Assembly: GCA_900545285.1 (NCBI GenBank)
Contig: UQYK01000006.1
Coordinates: forward strand, 1 to 53,291
Length of the DNA stretch: 53,291 nt
Reading direction: 5' to 3'
Source: an uncultured Ruminococcus sp.
GTDB taxonomy: Bacteria; Bacillota; Clostridia; Oscillospirales; Ruminococcaceae
This document shows, in pieces, positions 42,818-50,125 of the stretch. The notes beneath the pieces were generated by a model. It saw only the letters and a program-made list of their open reading frames with translations, was not told where the DNA came from and searched no databases. The position numbers and the translations under genes are program-made. Within the stretch, counting starts at the first letter, position 1; each line of letters starts with the position of its first letter.

Positions 42818-43860
42818 TATGCACCCAGACCTCCATTCTTAGCCAGCTTCTGCTGTTTCTTGTATTCCTTGACCAGAGCCTTGCGCTCCTGCTTTTTCCG
42901 ATGCTCATCTTCATCACGGTTCATACGGAATACCAGCATACCCAGCGCTGCTGTAATGATAAACAGCAGAACGGATGCTGCACCGGCAATGCCGTAATCC
43001 GGCTGATGAATCTTCGCACCAGAGCGGAACTGTTCGTATACGAACACAGCAACAGTACGCAGATTTGCGTTGATTTTACCAGCACCTGTGTGATACAGAT
43101 ACGGGATATCGAACATCTGCAAACCACCGATCATGGAAGTAATCAGTGTATAAACAACCATCGGTCGCAGTAGCGGCAAAGTTACCTTGCGGAGAACCTG
43201 ACCACTGGAAGCACCGTCAATTGCAGCAGCTTCGAACAGAGACGGGTTAATGCCCATAATACCAGACATCATCATGATCATTGTATTACCAAACCATAGC
43301 CATGTCTGAATGAACATAACGATACCACGGCTCCATACAGCAGATGCTTCGAAGCTTACCGGATCGGCGCCATTCAGCATCAGCAGTGTATTTACTGCAG
43401 ACAGCTGGCTGTTGGAGATAAAGCGCATGAACAGAGCAGCAACAGATACTGCGGTAATGATATTCGGCAGGTACATAACAACCTTAAAGAATCCCACGCC
43501 CGGAATGTGCAGTTTCGAATCTGTAAACCATACAGCCAGCAGCAGGGACAACAGAATCTGCGGAATGAAGTTACCAACCCACAAAATCAAGGTGTTCTTG
43601 AATGATGTCAGGAACAGCTCCTGCAATGCCTTTGCACGGCGACCCATACCTTCACCGGAACCAAACAGAATGGTAGCATAGTTATCGAATCCGACAAATG
43701 TGCCTGCATCTGCACCGTTACCCTGAAAACTCAGGATAAAGGTCTGGATCAACGGCCAGATCTGGAAGAAACAATACACGAGAAAGAACGGGGCAATGAA
43801 CATGTAACCATACTTGGCATAGCTAATCGACTTAATGCGACGTTGTGCAGCGGATGCCAT
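42817..43860 (-). CDS. Sugar ABC transporter permease (MalF/UgpA-like)
   Basis: 347-residue permease partner with about six hydrophobic helices and the EAA loop EAAAIDGASSGQVLRKVTLP. The C-terminal ~30 residues are a basic, Lys/Gln-rich cytoplasmic tail. The start was set at MASAAQ, nine bases after GAAAGGG, six codons inside a longer reading. It is preceded by a hairpin and the binding-protein gene. The substrate is probably an oligosaccharide, as in other type 1 importers; which one cannot be read from sequence. Confidence 0.92.
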   Translation of the reverse strand: MASAAQRRIKSISYAKYGYMFIAPFFLVYCFFQIWPLIQTFILSFQGNGADAGTFVGFDNYATILFGSGEGMGRRAKALQELFLTSFKNTLILWVGNFIPQILLSLLLAVWFTDSKLHIPGVGFFKVVMYLPNIITAVSVAALFMRFISNSQLSAVNTLLMLNGADPVSFEASAVWSRGIVMFIQTWLWFGNTMIMMMSGIMGINPSLFEAAAIDGASSGQVLRKVTLPLLRPMVVYTLITSMIGGLQMFDIPYLYHTGAGKINANLRTVAVFVYEQFRSGAKIHQPDYGIAGAASVLLFIITAALGMLVFRMNRDEDEHRKKQERKALVKEYKKQQKLAKNGGLGA

Positions 43861-43910
43861 TTGCACACACCCTTTCAAAAATTAAATAGAATAGTAAGAG
43901 ATAAACATAC

Positions 43911-43937
43911 GCCTATAGAACAATGTGTCCTATAGGC
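43911..43937 (-). promoter_or_regulatory. Hairpin between binding-protein and permease genes
   Basis: GCCTATAG...CTATAGGC with 11 bases between and extra ACA/TGT pairing inside. There is no T-run, so it is probably a stabilising or processing hairpin that keeps the binding-protein mRNA more abundant, as is common in such operons. Confidence 0.55.
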
Positions 43938-43982
43938 AGTACGTTTCATAATTCAAGAGTTTACTTTCTGTAAAAAGAAAGA

Positions 43983-45455
43983 TTATTCAACTGTGATATC
44001 AGTTACGTCAGCTGCAACTGCATCCAGGAATGCATTCAGGCAGTCATCTTCAGAAGAAGTTACGCCATTGCAGTAATCCTGAACTGCGTTCTGCAGGTCT
44101 GTGTTGATCTTAGCATCATACTCAGAAGCGATGCTCATGTCGATCTTGTCAGCAGAATTGAACAGGATCTGGAACTGATCCTGACCACCGAACAGCGGGT
44201 TGCTGTTAGTGCCAGCCTTAGTAGTTGCATCCATAACGCCCTTATTGTTTACGAAGTCACCACGAGCGTCTACATACTTCTGCATTGCATCAGCATCAGC
44301 AGTCATAGTGTAGATGAACTGGCCAGCTTCCTTAGCGTTATCGGTCTTCGGATATACGCAGATCCATGTGCCGCCCCAGAACCAAGATGTCGGGCCTTCG
44401 CACAGTGCATACTTGCCGTATGTAGAGCCGCCTTCGCCGCCTTCAGCCTGTTCCAGAGAACCGCCCTTAGCGATTGCCCAAGTCGGGAAGAAGAAGCCGA
44501 AGGTCTTGTTAGCCTGAGCGCCGTCAGACTGACCCTGCGGGAGCCAGTCATCAGTCCACTGAGTTGCACCAGAGATGTAACCCTTGTCGAAGTTCTCCTT
44601 CGCCATAGAGATGAAGTCACCTACGGAAGAAGAATCCAGCTTGCCGTCGTTTACCCAAGACTTGGTTCTGTTACCGTTGGAGTAAGCTCTCCATACGCCG
44701 CCCAGAGAGTCAGCCATAGCAGTGGCGTTGCCAGATTTTTCATATACAGTTGCAGCAGTTGCCCAGAAATCATCCCAGCTGCCGATCTGTGCCTGCATAT
44801 CTTCCGGAGAAGTTACGCCCAGATATTCCTGAGCCAGATCTGCACGGTATGCATAGCCGCCTGCTGCAGCCTGCCAAGAAGCACCCTTCAGGACGCCGTT
44901 CTTGTCCTTGCCCATGGCTACAGTGTAGCCATAAGCATTTGCATACATGTCTTCAGAGATACCTACTGCAGACAGCGGAGCAGAATACTCATCGTTATTC
45001 TGATAAGCCATGTTCCAGTCAGCGTCGCAGAAGAACAGGTCAACGTCGTCGCCAGACAGGAATACCTGTGCGTACTGTTCGTTCGCATCAGTACCGCTAG
45101 AACCAACGTTCTTGTAGTTGATCATGCTCTTGTCCATACCAGTTGCATCAGCAACGATATCGTACATGTACTTCAGGTCATCATCGTTCCAGCACAGGAT
45201 TGTCAGCTTGTCGCCGCCGTCCTTCAGAGAACCATCCGGTTCGCCCAGAGCCGGGACATCAACATTCTGATAACCGTCAGCAGTTTCGCTGCTTTCTTCG
45301 CTGCTGGAATCGCTTTCTTCGTCACTGCTGGAATCGCTGCTTTCTGCAGAGCTTTCAGCCTTGGAAGAGCTGTCATCGGGGCCGCAGCCTACGAATGCAG
45401 TTGCAGTCATAGCCAGAGCAGCCATCAGAGCCAGTGTTCTTTTTAACTTGTTCAT
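43983..45455 (-). CDS. Sugar ABC transporter substrate-binding lipoprotein
   Basis: 490 residues. A lipoprotein signal (MNKLKRTLALMAALAMTATAFVGC, Cys at 24) is followed by a Ser/Glu/Asp-rich spacer (about 25-60) and a solute-binding fold of the type 1 sugar family (LTILCWNDDDLKYMYD...). It would be anchored outside the membrane by Lgt-dependent lipidation and hand sugar to the two permeases downstream. First gene of the operon, with AAGGAGG before the ATG. No ATPase is in the operon. The sugar is unknown; a plant-derived oligosaccharide is likely in context. Confidence 0.9.
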   Translation of the reverse strand: MNKLKRTLALMAALAMTATAFVGCGPDDSSSKAESSAESSDSSSDEESDSSSEESSETADGYQNVDVPALGEPDGSLKDGGDKLTILCWNDDDLKYMYDIVADATGMDKSMINYKNVGSSGTDANEQYAQVFLSGDDVDLFFCDADWNMAYQNNDEYSAPLSAVGISEDMYANAYGYTVAMGKDKNGVLKGASWQAAAGGYAYRADLAQEYLGVTSPEDMQAQIGSWDDFWATAATVYEKSGNATAMADSLGGVWRAYSNGNRTKSWVNDGKLDSSSVGDFISMAKENFDKGYISGATQWTDDWLPQGQSDGAQANKTFGFFFPTWAIAKGGSLEQAEGGEGGSTYGKYALCEGPTSWFWGGTWICVYPKTDNAKEAGQFIYTMTADADAMQKYVDARGDFVNNKGVMDATTKAGTNSNPLFGGQDQFQILFNSADKIDMSIASEYDAKINTDLQNAVQDYCNGVTSSEDDCLNAFLDAVAADVTDITVE

Positions 45456-45801
45456 TGGAATTTCCTCCTTAAAATATATCTATTATACTGCAATGCAAGT
45501 TCAGCGTACAGCATAATAAGCATTGAAATGATTTGTTCCATGCAGTCCGCATGGAATATTGACTGAAATTTTCCCTAAAAAACCGCATAATTTGGGCATA
45601 GCGAATATTTCCTGTCATAGCTTAATATACAACAATTCGAAGCGAATGTCAATAGCTTATACCGTTCTTTCATTTTTTTCAGTCGCAATGCACATAAATT
45701 CTTTTATATTTTTGTGCAATGTGCTGTAGTTTTCCGCGTTCTTGAAAAGAAGTTACAAAACGGTTAAAACTTCCGATTTTTCCGGATTGCCGGAAAATCC
45801 A
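45456..45801. other. Regulatory gap upstream of the ABC operon
   Basis: 346 bases between the operon and the ComEA-like gene (both minus). Contains the ABC promoter -10 (TATAAT, 45482-45487), a perfect inverted repeat (45536-45556), and an unremarkable AT-rich stretch with a CCGG hairpin (45775-45797) near the ComEA stop. No gene seen. Confidence 0.55.
45536..45556 (-). promoter_or_regulatory. Operator-like inverted repeat upstream of ABC operon
   Basis: TTCCATGC-N5-GCATGGAA, a perfect eight-base inverted repeat about 50 bases upstream of the -10, in a position that suits an activator or a repressor. Confidence 0.5.
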
Positions 45802-46617
45802 TTATTTTGACAAAACCACAATTTTTTCCCGGATCTTTTGAAAATAAGAATCCGTCATATGTTCCAGATAGAGCAGTTCATAAACCGAAGAAAAATATTG
45901 GTTTTCCTGCCGGAATTGCAGAATTTCCTCTGCCAGCTCCGGAGTCATGTCCGGAATTTGCATCAGTTCCTTCCGGGATGCCGTATTGAGATCAACCGGC
46001 TGCATTTCAGCCTCTGTCACCGGCTCCTGCGGTGATTCCTCCGGCACATTTCCGGGCTCCGCTTCCGACGCCTCCGGGACAACCTGGCTTTCCTCTGTCT
46101 CCGGTTCTGCCGGATCAGAAAGGTCATATTCTTTCGTCAGGTAAAGCAGATCGACAATCGCGGCATAGGTCGCTGTGCCAATCCCCTCCACATCCAACAG
46201 CTGTTCCCGGTTCTGAAAGCATCCGATTTGACTGCGGTAGGAAACGATTCGTTCTGCCAGCACCGGGCCAATTCCCGGCAGCTGTTCCAGTTCTTCTGCC
46301 GAAGCTGCGTTCAGTTCCAGCGGAAAAGCTACCGTGCTCGTTTCTGACGCTGCCGCGGAAGTCCTGGTTTCTGCGTGCTTTGTTGTTTTCTTCTGTGCAG
46401 ATGCTGCAGAAGTTGAAGCAGCCGTCATCTGCACTGCATCTTCTGCGGTTACAGATTCCGTTTGCATCGTTGTGACCGCCTGTATCCGGCGCACCGGTTC
46501 CGATCGTTCCGATTCTTTCACATATTGAAAGCCCTGCCACGCAATCAAACCTACTGCGCCGGCAGCGAGAACCGCTGCAATTCCCCGATTGAGCCACTCC
46601 TGATGGTTCTGTTTCAT
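45802..46617 (-). CDS. comEA: ComEA-like protein with two helix-hairpin-helix domains
   Basis: 271 residues: an N-terminal membrane helix (about 9-26), a Thr/Ala/Glu-rich spacer, a first HhH pair of the ComEA type (LNAASAEELEQLPGIGPVLAERIVSYR...VEGIGTATYAAI), an acidic spacer, and a second HhH domain (LNTASRKELMQIPDMTPELAEEILQFR). ComEA is the DNA receptor of competence; two HhH copies are more than usual. The start at MKQNHQEW has GGAGGAG upstream. No comEC or comEB was found beside it. DNA uptake is inferred from the family; another DNA-binding role is possible. Confidence 0.85.
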   Translation of the reverse strand: MKQNHQEWLNRGIAAVLAAGAVGLIAWQGFQYVKESERSEPVRRIQAVTTMQTESVTAEDAVQMTAASTSAASAQKKTTKHAETRTSAAASETSTVAFPLELNAASAEELEQLPGIGPVLAERIVSYRSQIGCFQNREQLLDVEGIGTATYAAIVDLLYLTKEYDLSDPAEPETEESQVVPEASEAEPGNVPEESPQEPVTEAEMQPVDLNTASRKELMQIPDMTPELAEEILQFRQENQYFSSVYELLYLEHMTDSYFQKIREKIVVLSK

Positions 46618-46781
46618 CCTATCTCCTCCGCACCTCATCTATTGTAGCACATTTCGATTTTTGCTGCAAGAGGTTTTCTGCATTTCTTTCATCTTTAATC
46701 TTTTCCGATTCAAATTTTTCAATATTTGCATTTTCACTTAAAAATATTATGATATCTGAACCGCATTTGTAGAAATAAACA

Positions 46782-46813
46782 AAAGCCGAAGGGAATGACT
46801 CCGCTTCGGCTTT
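46782..46813 (-). terminator. Terminator of the malic enzyme gene
   Basis: Ten-base stem (46782-46791 with 46804-46813) with a short T-run on the minus strand, about 70 bases past the stop codon. Confidence 0.75.
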
Positions 46814-46879
46814 CACATATTAGTTGTTTTTCTCAAAAAAGAAATCGGTTTTTTGTGAAATCATATCAAAAAAACAGGA

Positions 46880-48064
46880 TTACTGTGCCTTGCGTGCAAC
46901 ACCGGTATCAATTGCAGCCTGTGCAACTGCCTTTGCTACAGCAGCACCAACACCTTCTTCCAGAGGGCTGGGGATAATATAATCTGCGGCCAGCTTTGCA
47001 TCATCTACAAAGTCTGCAATTGCCTTTGCTGCGGCAATCTTCATAGCGTCATTGATTTCGCTGGCATGCACGTCCAGCGCACCGCGGAAGATTCCCGGGA
47101 ATGCCAACACGTTGTTGATCTGGTTCGGAAAGTCACTGCGGCCAGTGCCCATTACAGCAGCGCCGGCTGCCAGCGCCTCTTCCGGCATGATTTCCGGTGT
47201 CGGATTTGCCATGGCGAAGATAATCGGATCCTTTGCCATACTCTTTACCATTTCCGGTGTCACGCAGCCCGGTGCAGATACACCAATAAATACATCTGCG
47301 CCCACCAACATTTCCGCCAGAGTTCCTGCCTTGTGACCACTGTTTGTGATCGCAGCCATTTCTTCCTTTTGCGGATTGAGGTTATCTCTTCCGGCATAGA
47401 TTGCGCCGTGACGGTCGCACAGAATTACGTGGTGCGGATCCAGTCCCATGGCAATCAACAGGCGGATGATCGCGATTCCTGCTGCGCCTGCACCGCTGGT
47501 AACCACCTTAATCTGATGGATGTCTTTTCCGGTGAGTTTCAGTGCATTGAGCATTGCGGCCAATGTTACAACAGCAGTACCGTGCTGATCATCGTGGAAA
47601 ATCGGAATATCGCAGCATTCTTTCAGTTTCTGTTCAATTTCAAAGCAGCGGGGTGCTGAAATATCTTCCAGGTTGACACCGCCGAAGCTGCCTGCCAGGA
47701 GACGAACTGTGTTGACAATATCATCTACATTCTTAGAGCGAATGCAGAGCGGAATTGCATCTACGTTTCCAAAGCGCTTGAACAGGGCACATTTTCCTTC
47801 CATTACCGGCATGCCGGCTTCCGGTCCGATATCTCCCAGGCCCAGAACAGCGGTGCCGTCTGTCACAACTGCAACCAGGTTGCCGCGGCGTGTCAGTTCA
47901 TAGCTCTTTGAGAGATCCTTCTGAATTTCCAGGCAGGGCTGTGCAACGCCCGGTGTGTAGGCCAGCGAAAGATCATCGGCTGTTTCCAGCGGCGAACGAA
48001 GTGCGACCTCAAACTTGCCCTTCCATTCATAATGCAATTTCAGAGATTCAGCTGCGTAATCCAT
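46880..48064 (-). CDS. NAD(P)-dependent malic enzyme
   Basis: 394-residue oxaloacetate-decarboxylating malic enzyme of the short bacterial class. Seen: SLAYTPGVAQPCLEI (with the catalytic Tyr), the metal-binding block FHDDQHGTAVV, and GAGAAGIAIIRLL for the nucleotide. It converts malate to pyruvate and CO2 with reduction of NAD or NADP. The start is at MDYAAESL with AAAGGAAAGG upstream. It lies 300 bases downstream of an MDH-like gene on the same strand, the two steps of a malate shunt. Confidence 0.92.
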   Translation of the reverse strand: MDYAAESLKLHYEWKGKFEVALRSPLETADDLSLAYTPGVAQPCLEIQKDLSKSYELTRRGNLVAVVTDGTAVLGLGDIGPEAGMPVMEGKCALFKRFGNVDAIPLCIRSKNVDDIVNTVRLLAGSFGGVNLEDISAPRCFEIEQKLKECCDIPIFHDDQHGTAVVTLAAMLNALKLTGKDIHQIKVVTSGAGAAGIAIIRLLIAMGLDPHHVILCDRHGAIYAGRDNLNPQKEEMAAITNSGHKAGTLAEMLVGADVFIGVSAPGCVTPEMVKSMAKDPIIFAMANPTPEIMPEEALAAGAAVMGTGRSDFPNQINNVLAFPGIFRGALDVHASEINDAMKIAAAKAIADFVDDAKLAADYIIPSPLEEGVGAAVAKAVAQAAIDTGVARKAQ

Positions 48065-48368
48065 AATTTTTTCCTTTCCTTTCATAGAAACGGCGTGTCA
48101 GAGATGCATCCTATTCTCCCGGCCGGTGGGTAATCCTCACAGAAGCTGCCGCATTTTTCTATGACACAGTATGCCCCAAAAGCCGTCAAAGCATTCTTTC
48201 ACGCGCGTTTTCTATTTTGCTTTTGATTTTGACAATCCGCAAAATGTCATGTCAAAACTTGTGCCTCTCCGGTTTAGGCATCACCTTTTCAGTGGAAATT
48301 CCGGCCGGAGAGAGCAATGCTGTCACGAACTGACACAAGTCCTCAATCTTCAGTACATGCAGGCCGGA
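48065..48368 (-). other. Leader/intergenic region between MDH-like and malic enzyme genes
   Basis: About 300 bases with no gene. It has several palindromes (TGTCA-GTTCG-TGACA near 48320; a CCGGCCGG core near 48302; another GGCCGG near 48121). No terminator or clear promoter was identified, so whether the two genes are cotranscribed is open. Confidence 0.4.
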
Positions 48369-49319
48369 TTAGAGAGACATTTCATCAATAACAGAACGAA
48401 GTGCGGCTGCACTCTTCTGGAAGCGTGCGATTTCTTCCTCTGTCATCGGCGGTGTGATTTCACGCTCTACGCCGTTTGCGCCCAGTACACACGGCAGGCT
48501 CAGGCAAACGTCCTTTACGCCGAAATGGGTACCGTCCTGAAGCGTAGAAACTGTCAGAACAGCCTTGGTGTCACGCAGAATTGCTTCTGCAATCTGTGTA
48601 ACAGACAGTGCAATCGCATAATAAGTAGCGCCCTTGCACTTGATTACTTCTGCGCCGCCGTCGCGGACTTCCTGTTCAATGGCGTCCTTGTCGCCCAGGT
48701 TGTCTACCTTTGTGCAGTATTCGTCAAACTTCATACCGGCAATGCTGGACAGAGACCACGGAATCATAGAAGAATCACCGTGTTCGCCAAATACATAGGC
48801 GTGAATATTTTTGATGTTCAGACCAGCGTGATCTGCCAGGCAGGTACGGAGACGGGAAGAATCCAGTACAGTACCAGAACCGATCACCTGATTCGGATGC
48901 AGTCCGGAAACACGAATTGCCTCATAGGTCAGAACGTCTACCGGGTTGCTGACAATCAGATAGCTGGCATGGGGTGCATACTTTACGATTTCCGGCATAA
49001 CAGATGCCATGATCTTGGCATTGGTTTTGCACAGATCAATTCTGGTCTGTCCCGGCTTTCTGGCAATACCCACTGTGATTACAACCAGATCAGAATCTGC
49101 TGCATCCGGGTAATCACCGTCATGCACATCACATGTGGGACAGAATGCATTGCCCTGCATAATGTCCATTGCCTCGCCCTTTGCCTTCGGCTTGTTGATG
49201 TCCACCAGTACCAGCTCTGAACATAAACCCTTGATTGCCATTGCAAATGCAATGGATGCGCCTACATTACCTGCGCCCAAAACAGTGACTTTTTTCCCTT
49301 TTTTCACATTCTTTTCCAC
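48369..49319 (-). CDS. LDH/MDH-family dehydrogenase, probably malate dehydrogenase
   Basis: 316-residue NAD-dependent 2-hydroxyacid dehydrogenase of the lactate/malate superfamily. Seen: GAGNVGASIAFAM for NAD, the substrate-specificity loop GIARKPGQTRID, NPVDVLTY with the catalytic Asp, LDSSRLR with the substrate Arg, and GEHGDSS with the catalytic His. At the position that separates lactate (Gln) from malate (Arg) enzymes, the sequence has Arg, so malate dehydrogenase is favoured, although the general look is LDH-like and automatic annotation may say lactate. GTG start, 10 bases after AGGAGG. Paired with a malic enzyme downstream. Expected to be cytoplasmic and to reduce oxaloacetate. Confidence 0.85.
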   Translation of the reverse strand: MEKNVKKGKKVTVLGAGNVGASIAFAMAIKGLCSELVLVDINKPKAKGEAMDIMQGNAFCPTCDVHDGDYPDAADSDLVVITVGIARKPGQTRIDLCKTNAKIMASVMPEIVKYAPHASYLIVSNPVDVLTYEAIRVSGLHPNQVIGSGTVLDSSRLRTCLADHAGLNIKNIHAYVFGEHGDSSMIPWSLSSIAGMKFDEYCTKVDNLGDKDAIEQEVRDGGAEVIKCKGATYYAIALSVTQIAEAILRDTKAVLTVSTLQDGTHFGVKDVCLSLPCVLGANGVEREITPPMTEEEIARFQKSAAALRSVIDEMSL

Positions 49320-49464
49320 TTTTTGTATTCCTCCTAACTAGACTGGACAGTTCCGGCCGCTGCACACTTGCAGTGCGCAGCCGCAAACGTCCCGTTTTCC
49401 GCAAAAACAGCGGCCGTATCGGCAGATGCAGGATATATCACCATGCTTCTGCATATACAACTTT

Positions 49465-49493
49465 ATTATAACACGCACACTGAAAATTTGCAA
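49465..49493 (-). promoter_or_regulatory. Predicted promoter of the MDH-like gene
   Basis: Minus strand: TTGCAA (49488-49493), 17-base spacer, TATAAT (49465-49470). Confidence 0.65.
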
Positions 49494-49552
49494 GTCTCGC
49501 GACTCTATTTCATAATTTTTGTAAGATCATACAGAATTTTCGGAGGATAAGC

Positions 49553-49696
49553 ATGCAAACTGAACAAAATTCGATTTTCTTTTCAGATTTTGTCTCGTTG
49601 TTTCCGCAACAAAGGCAGCAGACATGCCGTTTTTCCTACAGTTTTTCCTTTCCTTTGCAAAAAACCAACCACCAAAATGATGTGATATCTTCATGA
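49553..49696 (+). CDS. Possible small ORF of 47 codons
   Basis: ATG (49553) five bases after CGGAGGA (49541-49547) and 47 codons to TGA. The peptide (MQTEQNSIFFSDFVSL...) has no recognisable domain and is rich in Gln, Ser and Phe. The ribosome site is convincing, the coding composition is not. It may be chance. Confidence 0.3.
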   Translation: MQTEQNSIFFSDFVSLFPQQRQQTCRFSYSFSFPLQKTNHQNDVISS

Positions 49697-49703
49697 AAAC
49701 CGC

Positions 49704-49732
49704 TTGACAATGCGGTGAAAACATGCCATAAT
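49704..49732 (+). promoter_or_regulatory. Strong promoter far upstream of the GH9 gene
   Basis: TTGACA (49704-49709), 17-base spacer, CATAAT (49727-49732). It begins a transcript that would reach the GH9 start only after about 390 bases. Confidence 0.65.
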
Positions 49733-50125
49733 AGATAAGAAATCGACAGATACCGAAAAACATGGATTTTTTCAGGAAAAAAGCGGTACAGCATCTGCTT
49801 TTTTTCCGATTCAGCATCCATATTTTCCGGCAGCTGCCGAAAAGAAAAAATTGCAGAGCCTGTTTCCTGCCGGAATATACGCTGACTGTGCGGTAATACT
49901 TTTTTGAGGATTGCAAAAGAACCACCCGAAAATTCCACTGCGGATTTCTGGATATTTCGCTGAATTTCTCAGAAAATATGCGCCGTAAGCAGCGTCATCC
50001 AAAAACAGAGAAACAAGTGCTCAGGCTGCATTTTGCAGGTGCAGCTTTAACCCGGATCATCTGTCAATGGATTTTGACACGCGCCGAAGCTGCATTGCCG
50101 GATGACGGGAGAAAGGATGGTTCTT

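Larger units (their letters stand above)
49320..50125. other. Intergenic region upstream of the GH9 gene
   Basis: About 800 bases with the MDH promoter (minus), a possible 47-codon ORF (49553-49696), a plus-strand promoter (49704-49732), and a long leader before the GH9 gene that has a run of hairpins. Other reading frames here look like noise. Confidence 0.5.

Noticed and set aside
48171..49220. 349-codon plus-strand frame opposite the MDH-like gene
   Set aside because: Shadow of the dehydrogenase. No ribosome site and His/Cys/Arg-rich composition.
49527..49938. Minus-strand frames upstream of the GH9 gene
   Set aside because: No ribosome sites, low-quality composition, and they cross the plus-strand promoter.
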